Below are positions 1 through 5,659 of a stretch of DNA of 10,475 nucleotides, piece after piece. The stretch spans positions 1-10,475 of the forward strand of contig CAVURW010000211.1 of NCBI GenBank assembly GCA_963743595.1. Direction: 5' to 3'. Position 1 is the stretch's first letter; each line of letters starts with the position of its first letter. The position numbers and the translations under genes were made by a program. A model generated the notes under the pieces. The model ran no database searches and had not been told where the DNA came from. It worked only from the letters and a program-made list of their open reading frames with translations. The DNA is from CAVURW01 sp963743595 (GTDB lineage Bacteria > Verrucomicrobiota > Verrucomicrobiia > Methylacidiphilales > UBA1321).

Positions 1-377
1 GCATTTGTAAGATTATATGTAAGAGATATAACGAAACAATTATCCGCATAAGATATAGGGTCCAACTCAGTACCCGATATAGTATAATTACAACTACTTG
101 AACTTGTTTTTCGATATTGATTAACCGGCAAACTCAATGTCGGATTACGATTATCATTAACAATAACATTAAACTGGCAATTACCAAATCCATTCTCATT
201 GGTTGCTGTGGCAGTGACAAGTGTTGTTCCTACGTGAAATTGACCTGCTCCGGGACTAAATGTAACAACAGGATCAGGCGGGCCGACAGGAGTTGTTTGA
301 GCCAATAATTGAGAATATGTTATTGTTGCATAACATGAATTGCTATCCACGTTGGCAACAAGGTCCCGTGCAATTAT
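1..377 (-). CDS. HYR-like domain fragment of the surface protein (partial, open to window edge)
   Basis: This minus-strand frame is open from a TGA at about 378-380 down to position 1, roughly 125 codons, with no ATG. It reads DSNSCYATITYS, then a Val/Pro-rich strand with VTFSPGAGQFHVGTTLVTAT, then GNCQFNVIVNDNRNPTL, and starts a second unit with CNYTISGTELDPISYADNC. The spacing of Cys, the phrase ending in NVIVNDNRNP and the following SYADNC are typical of hyalin-repeat/Ig-like tandem domains of Bacteroidota surface proteins. It probably acts in cell-surface adhesion. It is an internal piece of a larger gene, joined to the preceding fragment by frame changes near 375. Confidence 0.6.
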   Translation of the reverse strand, partial: MIARDLVANVDSNSCYATITYSQLLAQTTPVGPPDPVVTFSPGAGQFHVGTTLVTATATNENGFGNCQFNVIVNDNRNPTLSLPVNQYRKTSSSSCNYTISGTELDPISYADNCFVISLTYNLTN

Positions 378-870
378 TCAGTGTAGGCGGGTGCCCGATC
401 TCCTACTTCATAATCACTAAATGAAAGAATGTTTAATGCTTGTATACTTGTAGCTGTTCGTGTTCCGGTTATAGTAGAAATCCAGGTATTATTGAAACTT
501 TCGAACAGCAAAGATACTTGTGTCTGCATTACCTATAGTATCAGAATTTGCAAAGTGAAAAGTCGCATTATATGCAGCAAGACTTATTTCGATGATTATT
601 ATTCGTCCAATACCTGTTCACCTTCCTTGTCTGGTTAACACCGGAACCATTTGTAATTGGTATGTCTTCATTGGGGTCTATGCCAGGTCTAGTATAAGCA
701 ATTACAGTTCCAGATTTTTTTAAGGTATTGAACGAAGGTCTAACGGAGCAGACACATTTGTATTCCTATAGCAAATGACTTTGAGTAATTGGAAGAATCA
801 AAAGTAAATTGCAGGTTACCAACAATCCAGCCTGATGCCTGGCTTGCATTACTGAGGTTCTGCTTGATGG
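370..870 (-). pseudogene. Middle segment of the surface protein, broken into several frames
   Basis: Successive short minus-strand frames join into sensible protein only if the frame is shifted. Reading from about 870: NASQASGWIVGNLQFTFDSS, a shift near 770 into NVSAPLDLRS, a shift in the seven-T run at 715-721 into SGTVIAYTRPGIDPNED and QTRKVNRYWT, a shift near 605 into AAYNATFHFANSDTIGNADT, and a shift near 495 into NNTWISTITGTRTATS up to DYEVGDRAP. The NRYWT element followed by a beta-sandwich and a final SFSDYEVG is a recurrent pattern in Bacteroidota extracellular proteins. No single frame here exceeds about 70 codons. Confidence 0.55.
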
Positions 871-1179
871 CATTACCACTTTATTGGCCCCTGTATATAT
901 ATATCCACTGGAAAACGTGATGATGCCATTAACCGATAAATCACCTCCTGCCAGTGAAACCGAATTACCATTGATTAATGTCAGATTTGCGACAGTTATA
1001 GCTCCTGACAGCGTCAAAATGGAATTTGCGATTACACTTACAGGAGGGCTCGGATAGAACACGCCACCTGAACCTGAACCTGAAGGAAGTGTTACATTAG
1101 AATTAAATTGAATAGTACCCGGACCCATAATGCCGACAATCGAATTATTCCAAAATGTTTGTCCGATAGTCAGCACCAC
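766..1179 (-). CDS. Surface protein fragment, beta-helix-like repeats
   Basis: This open piece of 137 codons is rich in Gly, Ser, Thr, Asn and Val. It contains repeated strand-turn units such as ILTLSGAITVANLTLINGNS and SLAGGDLSVNGIITFSSG, then YIYTGANKVVMPS. After about residue 107 the frame turns into atypical sequence (MQARHQAGLLV), while the neighbouring frame continues sensibly as NASQASGWIVG. The real coding frame therefore probably switches near 855. The ATG at 1179 is not a true start, because matching repeat sequence lies upstream in another frame, beyond the TGA at 1192-1194. No RBS was identified. Confidence 0.5.
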   Translation of the reverse strand: MVLTIGQTFWNNSIVGIMGPGTIQFNSNVTLPSGSGSGGVFYPSPPVSVIANSILTLSGAITVANLTLINGNSVSLAGGDLSVNGIITFSSGYIYTGANKVVMPSSRTSVMQARHQAGLLVTCNLLLILPITQSHLL

Positions 1180-1244
1180 ACCATTGTTTATTCAAATACA
1201 CTTTCCCGAATTAATGCTTAGATTATTTATTGTTGCATTACTTA

Positions 1245-1565
1245 CTACTGATATGGCTCACCATTTATAGTTAATGGCTGTGCAATTGAAACAGATGAAC
1301 CATTGCTATTTATTGACATATTGGTTCCCGCCATTGTAATAGATGCAGTACCATTAATAACAGATGTATTGAAATAATTTAAATTCCCTTTAATAGTTAA
1401 TGGAAAAGCACCTATATTCAGCGACTTACCGGAGTTTACTGTTAAATCATTAACTAACAGATTAATAGAAAGTGTATCATTGGAATTAATAATTACATTA
1501 ACAGGGCTGCTATTAACAGTAAAAGTTCCTGTTGTTGGTCCGGGAAAGCTACAAGGACTATTCAA
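1245..1565 (-). CDS. Surface protein fragment, Asn/Ser/Thr-rich repeats
   Basis: This is a piece of 106 codons with repeat-like strands, for example NSPVNVIINSNDTLSINLLV-type sequence, DLTVNSGKSLNIGAFPLTIK and ITMAGTNMSINSNGSSVSIA. The periodicity suggests a right-handed beta-helix or filamentous adhesin-like fold. Upstream, the same frame remains open and reads AGNQLSGTGNIQLNS, which continues the preceding fragment after a shift near 1600. Downstream, the frame ends at a TAG just after SIAQPLTINGE, while a one-base shift near 1262 gives ISVVSNATINNLSINSGK. It is an internal fragment, not a separate gene. Confidence 0.5.
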   Translation of the reverse strand: MNSPCSFPGPTTGTFTVNSSPVNVIINSNDTLSINLLVNDLTVNSGKSLNIGAFPLTIKGNLNYFNTSVINGTASITMAGTNMSINSNGSSVSIAQPLTINGEPYQ

Positions 1566-1780
1566 TTGAATGTTACCTGTCCCGGATAATTGATTTCCAG
1601 CATATAATATAAAATACCATTGACATAAAGTGTCTGGTTACTATTTATAAGTAAATATGCACCTATTGTCAGATTGGTAACAATTGTTCCTGAGGTAACA
1701 TAAATAGTATTCGATATATATAGAGGAGCTGCAATAACACCGGTTCCATTGTTACCGCTAAGATTACCGCCACTTTGCAT
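1562..1780 (-). CDS. Surface protein fragment nearest the contig junction
   Basis: This is the upstream-most recognisable piece. It reads MQSGGNLSGNNGTGVIAA and continues with LYISNTIYVTSGTIVTNLT-like strands. Upstream of the ATG at 1780 the frame continues as TIITGTATVT, which fits the same repeat style, so coding probably starts beyond the junction at about 1805. The last residues (YMLEINYPGQVTFN) look out of frame: the alternative frame from about 1600 reads GNQLSGTGNIQLNSPC and joins the next fragment. The stop overlaps the next fragment's ATG only by chance. Confidence 0.5.
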   Translation of the reverse strand: MQSGGNLSGNNGTGVIAAPLYISNTIYVTSGTIVTNLTIGAYLLINSNQTLYVNGILYYMLEINYPGQVTFN

Positions 1781-1803
1781 GGTAACCGTCGCTGTACCAG
1801 TAA

Positions 1804-1902
1804 TTATCGTTCGGCGTGTTATCGATGGTCTTGCTCGCAGCGGGGATGATGCTGAGCGGTAGGATCTTGGGCCGAAATTTCAGCAGCATGTTCAAGATGT
1901 AG
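1804..1902 (+). CDS. Possible C-terminal remnant of a membrane protein, truncated at the junction
   Basis: From 1804 to a TAG at 1900-1902, the plus strand reads one hydrophobic segment (GVLSMVLLAAGMMLSG) followed by a basic tail (RILGRNFSSMFKM). This is what the end of a membrane protein with a cytoplasmic tail would look like. It has the same orientation as the sigma factor that follows. A TAA at 1801-1803 and the switch of base composition show that its upstream part is missing. The opposite strand is also open here (MLLKFRPKILPLSIIPAASK), and both frames share the same third codon positions, so composition cannot decide between them. Confidence 0.3.
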   Translation, partial: LSFGVLSMVLLAAGMMLSGRILGRNFSSMFKM

Positions 1903-1957
1903 ATCGTGTTAAAAAATTGTTACTTGGTTTAAAGCTCAGGCGTCGTATCGTTTTGAA

Positions 1958-2569
1958 GTGGACGCGATCGACGGTATAACCGACCCCGAGCTTGCGGATT
2001 GCCTCGAGCTCGCCAAGCAAGAGGATCCGATGGCACTCCAGAAGCTTGTCGGATATATGCAACCGATTGTCGCTCGCATCGCCCGCTCTAACTTGCCTAC
2101 AAAAACGGATTTGGATGACTTGGTTCAGGTGATTCTGGTCAAAGTGCTCTCGCACCTGAACCAATACTCGGCTCAAGCCCCTTTCCACCATTGGATCTCC
2201 CGAATCGCTGTGAATACCTGTATCAATGCCCTGCGCTATGAGCGCCGCCGACCGGAATTGCGCCACGCTGATCTCTCGGAAGAGCAGGTGGAGGTGCTCG
2301 ATTTGCTGGGGAGCTCGGCCAAGTCACAAGAGATCGCGCATCACGCTGCCGCCCGCGAGCTCACGCAGCTCTTGCTGGATTCCCTAAAGCCGGAGGATCG
2401 CGTGATCATGAGCCTGGCGTTCTTGGAAGGCTACAGTTTGGCTGAAGTGGGAGACATAATGAAAATGGGCGAGGGTGCTGTTAAGATGCGCATCGCCCGG
2501 GCTAAAACGAAAATGAAAGCGACTTACGATCGGTTGCAGCAAAGCGAGAAAACCCTGAGGATATCATGA
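1958..2569 (+). CDS. ECF-type RNA polymerase sigma factor
   Basis: This 203-residue protein has the two-domain layout of extracytoplasmic-function sigma factors. Region 2 lies at about residues 20-100, with TKTDLDDLVQVILVKVLSHL and WISRIAVNTCINALRYERRR (the -10 recognition and DNA-melting helices). Region 4 is at about 130-195, with LKPEDRVIMSLAFLEGYSLA followed by the helix-turn-helix GDIMKMGEGAVKMRIARAK (-35 recognition). It acts in the cytoplasm with core RNA polymerase. The start taken is GTG at 1958; the frame is open back to a TAA at 1910-1912 and no clear ribosome binding site precedes 1958, so the start is uncertain. Its TGA overlaps the next ATG (ATGA), indicating translational coupling to a small membrane protein, probably its regulator. 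Confidence 0.88.
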   Translation: MDAIDGITDPELADCLELAKQEDPMALQKLVGYMQPIVARIARSNLPTKTDLDDLVQVILVKVLSHLNQYSAQAPFHHWISRIAVNTCINALRYERRRPELRHADLSEEQVEVLDLLGSSAKSQEIAHHAAARELTQLLLDSLKPEDRVIMSLAFLEGYSLAEVGDIMKMGEGAVKMRIARAKTKMKATYDRLQQSEKTLRIS

Positions 2570-2874
2570 CAAATCAACACGAATATGACCCCATTGAGCG
2601 ACTGCTGGCGGCAGCCCAAGCCTCGGTACCGCCACTAGCGCCGGTACCCTTCGGGATGCCGACGTCCGTCGTGGCGCAATACCTAGCGAGCAAACGGGAA
2701 TCCGACAATAACCGGCTGCTCTTCAGAATCATCCTCGGGGCATTCTCGGTCTCGTGCCTCTGCCTCGTCATCGGTTTTGCTTCGGATACTTCCACAGATC
2801 CGTATAGCTCGCCCGATTCGTGGTTTCAGACGTCGTCCATTGACCAATATTATGATCAAGTCGCTCAAAATTAA
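2566..2874 (+). CDS. Small single-span membrane protein, candidate anti-sigma factor
   Basis: This protein has 102 residues. About 50 hydrophilic N-terminal residues carry a predicted helix (DPIERLLAAAQAS). One transmembrane span lies at about 51-72 (LLFRIILGAFSVSCLCLVIG), followed by a short Ser/Asp/Tyr-rich outside tail. Its ATG overlaps the sigma factor stop. Single-span proteins encoded directly after an ECF sigma factor usually bind and hold it at the membrane, and CnrY-like anti-sigma factors have this size and layout. No zinc-binding HxxxCxxC motif is present, so it is not a ZAS-type anti-sigma. The 3' end overlaps the following gene by 23 bases. The function is inferred from position and topology. 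Confidence 0.6.
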   Translation: MTNQHEYDPIERLLAAAQASVPPLAPVPFGMPTSVVAQYLASKRESDNNRLLFRIILGAFSVSCLCLVIGFASDTSTDPYSSPDSWFQTSSIDQYYDQVAQN

Positions 2875-3247
2875 GCTGATTCTCTCTCACCTGATTGTGT
2901 TTGTTTTGGGAATCGCGACGCCCATCGGCATTTACATGATCTCCAGTGGCGGGGAACATTATCATGCCCATACGAGAGATCCGAAGGGGATGGAGGCCTG
3001 GGTCTGTAATTACATGACCACGCGCTTGTCCCTAACTGCGGATCAAGTCACCCAAATCAAACCGATCATTCATCAGTCCGTTCAGCAGATGGACCAGCTC
3101 AATAAAGATTCCAGCACCAAAGCGAACGCCGTTCTCGACGACACCGACGCCCAAATCGAGAAGCTCTTGACCCCCGCGCAGCAGGCCGAATTCACGAAAA
3201 TGACCACGGAGCGGAAACACTCGTTCCACCATGAGCACGGGTTTTAG
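2852..3247 (+). CDS. Membrane-anchored periplasmic LTxxQ (CpxP/CnrX-like) protein, candidate metal or stress sensor
   Basis: This 131-residue protein has an N-terminal membrane anchor at about 9-31 (LILSHLIVFVLGIATPIGIY), then a periplasmic helical domain. The domain contains two LTxxQ motifs, LTADQ (61-65) and LTPAQ (106-110), separated by a long amphipathic helix, as in the CpxP/Spy and heavy-metal-resistance CnrX-type families. His clusters sit directly after the anchor (HYHAH, 36-40) and at the C-terminus (HSFHHEHGF), suggesting metal binding. The start is ATG 2852, inside the end of the upstream gene; a longer in-frame start at 2777 would add a basic stretch before the anchor and is unlikely. 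There is no strong ribosome binding site, so it is probably translated by coupling. It is the third gene of the sigma unit. Confidence 0.72.
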   Translation: MIKSLKIKLILSHLIVFVLGIATPIGIYMISSGGEHYHAHTRDPKGMEAWVCNYMTTRLSLTADQVTQIKPIIHQSVQQMDQLNKDSSTKANAVLDDTDAQIEKLLTPAQQAEFTKMTTERKHSFHHEHGF

Positions 3248-3417
3248 CGCTCTTTCAGAAATTATTCACGATCAGCAGGATGGCGAAGTCACCCCCGCGA
3301 CGTGGCGTAATTGGTGAGGATGGACTGTCAGCAGTTTCCTGTCTTTAGGCCCAACGGGTCAGCCGTGACTTAGCCCAGCTGTTTACCAACGGGTTTCGCT
3401 GATGGGATATCACTACC
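3248..3417. other. Intergenic stretch with a short direct repeat
   Basis: No gene with good coding character is visible between the LTxxQ gene and the end of the minus-strand orphan ORF. The nine-base word CCAACGGGT occurs twice in direct orientation, at 3351-3359 and 3386-3394, in GC-rich surroundings. A shifted continuation of the orphan gene reads into this stretch and stops at 3345. No terminator with a T run was found. Confidence 0.4.
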
Positions 3418-3861
3418 TCAGACAATGGGTTCCTTGAGTGAATATATTGGAGTGAGTTGAACGCAAAAATCCTGGATTGTGGAAGATGGTAGTCTACGAT
3501 TGATTCGCAGATTTCCTCCAGTGAACGCATCATGAAAATTAAAAATCATAAAGTCATCACCATAGCCATACAAATGGTCAAAGTGCCGAAGGACATGAAA
3601 ATTCTCTGGGGATATTATTTCCTGAGCAAAGTTTGGAGTAAAACAAGCATGTTCGCTTAATTCAGGACATAGTCCATAGGTGTTATGGATACGCTTAGAC
3701 GGATAGTGCGATAAAAATGTTCGCAGTCTTTGCGAATCCCGATGAGCTTCGAAGTAGAGTATGGAACCGTATGGTAATATTTTGTTCAGAGCTAGGAAAA
3801 AGATTTCCGGGTTCGTTATGTAGTACATTTCCCAATGAATTTCAGCTTCTATTTGAATCAT
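3418..3861 (-). CDS. Hypothetical protein, AT-rich accessory gene, probably frameshifted near its 3' end
   Basis: This 147-residue minus-strand ORF starts at ATG 3861, with a good ribosome binding site (AGGGG) seven bases upstream. I do not recognise the family. It is a soluble-looking alpha/beta protein with aromatic-rich passages (YYITNPEIFFLALNKILPYG, HFDHLYGYGDDFMIFNFHDA). It has no signal peptide or membrane span. It is more AT-rich than the sigma operon. After FHDA the frame continues as TGGNLRINRR, but a shift of one base near 3520-3535 gives the more protein-like SLEEICESIVDYHLPQSRIF, ending at 3345. The gene may thus be disrupted, or contain a sequencing indel. Size, isolation and composition resemble immunity-type accessory genes, which is only a guess. 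Confidence 0.55.
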   Translation of the reverse strand: MIQIEAEIHWEMYYITNPEIFFLALNKILPYGSILYFEAHRDSQRLRTFLSHYPSKRIHNTYGLCPELSEHACFTPNFAQEIISPENFHVLRHFDHLYGYGDDFMIFNFHDAFTGGNLRINRRLPSSTIQDFCVQLTPIYSLKEPIV

Positions 3862-4486
3862 TTATATCCCCTATTTCGATCGTTTAACCCACGATAGGCG
3901 GGTAGTTTGAATATCATGTAAAATTTGGCCCATATTCTCGTGCTCTATCTTCAAGCTCGTGGTAAGTATCCTCATGGATTTTTGATGGAAAGATTGTCGG
4001 CGAATCGCGTGTGTTTTCGCAAGCCGATTTCTCATTGAAGCACTTGCGCATTGTGCAGAGCCATTGCGGAAGGCGTGCAGACAACGCCAGCGACCATCGG
4101 GAGCCCGAGACTAAAGGGCTTCTTCTTTCGTCCATACCGATGAAAGCGCAGGCCCCACTGTTCAGGTGGTCCGCGTCCAGACATGGACCTTCGGCATCTT
4201 GACAGCTCCCTTAACATCGTTGAACCAACGTTAAATCGGTTTCTGAACGGTTCATGAATTTGCCACATTCGGGCGTACAATTTGATCCCAGTAAACGAAT
4301 GCCCTCTCAATAGCCGTTCGGCAAAATAATTCAGAACCCGGTTTTCTTAGCCAGATGAAGTTAGAATTACAACTACGGCTCCTCACCGCAGAAGCCCTCG
4401 AAAAATAGGAGAGCTACTTTATATTAACTCAGCAGCTGATGTCGCTCTCGATACAGTGCTAGAAAACAAACAAACAAAGGCAATAT
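3862..4486. other. Long intergenic stretch with hairpins and gene relics
   Basis: About 620 bases lack a convincing gene. Near the orphan gene (about 3914-4020), a minus-strand frame reads FPSKIHEDTYHELEDRAREY before a stop at 3914, possibly the tail of a decayed gene. From about 4030 to 4310 the DNA becomes GC-richer, is open in several frames on both strands, and has poor coding character, as expected for a noncoding interspersed repeat. It contains a clear hairpin at 4211-4234. The last part (4311-4486) is ordinary AT-rich leader of the secreted-protein gene; no promoter could be assigned with confidence. Confidence 0.4.
4211..4234. repeat. Inverted repeat / hairpin
   Basis: CGTTG (4218-4222) pairs with CAACG (4226-4230) across a three-base AAC loop. 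Outside it TTAA (4211-4214) can pair with TTAA (4231-4234), leaving CAT as a bulge. No T run follows, so it is not a standard terminator. It lies inside the GC-richer intergenic block. Confidence 0.5.
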
Positions 4487-4969
4487 ATGAAGCAACTCAA
4501 ACCTCTCGTCGTAACCGTTACACTCTTGGCTCTTGTCACCGGCAGCGCCTTGGCACAAGACACTGTTGTCGGAACTCCGGTGGGTCCACGAACCGGAACG
4601 CTTGCCCAAACCGGGATGGGGCGGCTGATCGTGTTCACCAATACAGAGGAGCACCAGCGTTCCGAGGATCTCTATATCTACCCGCATACGCCCTACAAGA
4701 TCTTTCGAATGGACGGTACGAAGTTGAGAACGGTGGATAATGGTCACTGCACCTGGACAGAGGAACCTACGATGGTTCGGCTCCCGGACGGAAAATACTA
4801 CATTGTGGCTGAATCCGAACTGGAAGGGACCGTGCGTGTTCCCATCACCATCGTGGCCGGACGCCTTACGGAAATCCATCTGGAAAGGACCCGGGACTGG
4901 AATCCGAAGGTAGCCTCGTCCCGGCTCGTCCGACTCCCGAACGGCCAGCCCATCGGGTTCAGAGATTAA
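4487..4969 (+). CDS. Secreted hypothetical protein with PEGA/carboxypeptidase-regulatory-like beta-sandwich
   Basis: This 160-residue protein has a classical signal peptide: basic MKQLKP, hydrophobic core to about residue 18, cleavage after ALA at 23. The mature part starts with a Thr/Gly/Pro linker. It then has a predicted beta-sandwich at about 45-135: GRLIVFTNTEEHQ, a strand YKIFRMDG, then MVRLPDGKYYIVAE and VPITIVAGRLTEIHLE. A Gly-Lys-Tyr turn followed by a strand and a final VxxGxxTEIxLE strand is typical of PEGA or carboxypeptidase-regulatory-like domains. It acts outside the cytoplasm, perhaps as a small structural or binding module; the role is unknown. The start is ATG 4487, with AAAGG about seven bases before it. 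It is monocistronic between minus-strand accessory genes. Confidence 0.65.
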   Translation: MKQLKPLVVTVTLLALVTGSALAQDTVVGTPVGPRTGTLAQTGMGRLIVFTNTEEHQRSEDLYIYPHTPYKIFRMDGTKLRTVDNGHCTWTEEPTMVRLPDGKYYIVAESELEGTVRVPITIVAGRLTEIHLERTRDWNPKVASSRLVRLPNGQPIGFRD

Positions 4970-5076
4970 GCGTGCTCGTTACCTGTCGATGCCCCGTTCG
5001 CAGCCAGCCTGACCAGCGAAACGGATTTCTTATGATCTGTTGGCTAGCCAGATTGCTGGCGTACGTTAATGGCGAC

Positions 5077-5494
5077 TTATTCAGCCGGCCAATTAAAGGC
5101 ATTCGTTATTTTGTCTACAAGTTCTATTGGTATCGTTCCCTAAAAACATCATTCCCTCGTCATCAGCCAGGTAATAGCGATTATTAGAATCAGTCCAAAT
5201 GGTGCTTTCTCCAAAAACGTGAGATTCTGCCAGTGGACATGCTTTGCAAGATATCACATCTTCGAGTCTCGATGCTAAATACAGTTGGTTCGGAGCCGGA
5301 TACACGAATAACTTATTATCAATATCCAAATGCCCAAAAGATCTAACAAATGATCCTGCTTGAGGCAACCAACTCTCTCCCAAGCTACTCATATCCTCCT
5401 TCTCAATATCAGGCATATCGCGAGTTGCACTCCAGCCAGCTCTATGAAGTCTAATAAGGACTCCTGAGTTAAAATTTGATATAAGTCCGCTCAT
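5077..5494 (-). CDS. SUKH-3-like immunity protein, probable frameshift near the 3' end
   Basis: As sequenced, the ORF from ATG 5494 stops at 5093 after 133 residues. The pattern matches SUKH-3 (SMI1/KNR4-like) immunity proteins: LHRAGWSATR at 16-25, a helix with SFVRSFGHL at 48-56, a Pro-led strand FVYPAPNQL, then CPLAESHVFGESTIWTDSNN and RYYLADDEGMMFLG. These are cytoplasmic proteins that neutralise a specific toxin, usually a nuclease or other polymorphic toxin. The last residues (NDTNRTCRQNNECL) are atypical. Shifting one base within about 5123-5150 gives IPIELVDKITNAFNWPAE and a stop at 5077-5079, which fits the usual helical tail. The ATG overlaps, as ATGA, the stop of a small upstream frame. 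No cognate toxin is in the window. The family call is fairly firm; the shift is inference. Confidence 0.65.
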
Positions 5495-5644
5495 TTTGGT
5501 TTGTCCTCATCCTTTTCATCATCCTCAGGAACGGTAGGCGGCAGTACCGAGGGGCGGAGGCGGTGGCAGTGGTCCAGCATTTCGATAAGTTTTGAGATTG
5601 ACCAAGTGTTGCTCCTTTGGACCTGTTAATTGATTGTTAGCCAC
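5491..5644 (-). pseudogene. Tiny Pro-rich ORF with apparent one-base frameshift upstream of the immunity gene
   Basis: A GTG at 5644 has a ribosome-binding-like GAGG five bases upstream. It opens a 39-residue ORF (ANNQLTGPKEQHLVNLKTYR, then NAGPLPPPPP) that runs into LGTAAYRS and a TGA at 5525-5527. If one C is removed from the CCCC run (5551-5554, read as GGGG on plus), the frame continues as SVLPPTVPEDDEKDEDKPK. It then ends at a TGA overlapping the immunity gene's ATG. The merged product would be 50 residues with a Pro-rich centre and an acidic tail. The fit of start, frame and ATGA overlap suggests one small gene translationally coupled to the immunity gene. The family is unknown; it might be the relic tail of a longer gene. 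Confidence 0.4.
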
Positions 5645-5659
5645 ACATTGTCCTCGCTT

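Larger units (their letters stand above)
1..1806 (-). pseudogene. Frameshifted Bacteroidota-type surface/adhesin protein (HYR-like and beta-helix-like)
   Basis: One long minus-strand gene can be followed from about 1806 to the window edge, but only by changing frame repeatedly. The order is a low-complexity Asn/Thr/Ser/Gly region with recurring short strands (for example SLAGGDLSVNG, LTVNSGKSLNIG), then a passage reaching NRYWT, then a hyalin-repeat-like segment. Such mixtures are common in secreted, often type-IX-exported, surface proteins of Bacteroidota. Frame changes are inferred near 1600, 1262, 855, 770, 718 (a run of seven T), 605, 495 and 375, and a TGA stop lies at 1192-1194. The base composition is clearly more AT-rich than the DNA from 1810 onward. 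It could be a decayed gene, or error-rich sequence joined to an unrelated contig. The family style is recognisable; the exact function is not. The gene continues past position 1. Confidence 0.7.

Noticed and set aside
1192..1194. In-frame TGA in the surface gene, possibly recoded
   Set aside because: The gene has many frame breaks already, so an ordinary nonsense change or sequencing error is enough; no recoding element was seen.
1892..2266. 124-codon minus-strand ORF opposite the sigma factor
   Set aside because: Antisense shadow; the plus frame has full sigma region 2 and 4 signatures.
5047..5060. GCCAG/CTGGC hairpin downstream of the immunity gene as terminator
   Set aside because: The stem is only five pairs and no T run follows on either strand.
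4972..5187. 71-codon plus-strand ORF after the secreted protein
   Set aside because: Starts at once after a stop, without a ribosome binding site, and overlaps the immunity gene antisense; composition is not protein-like.
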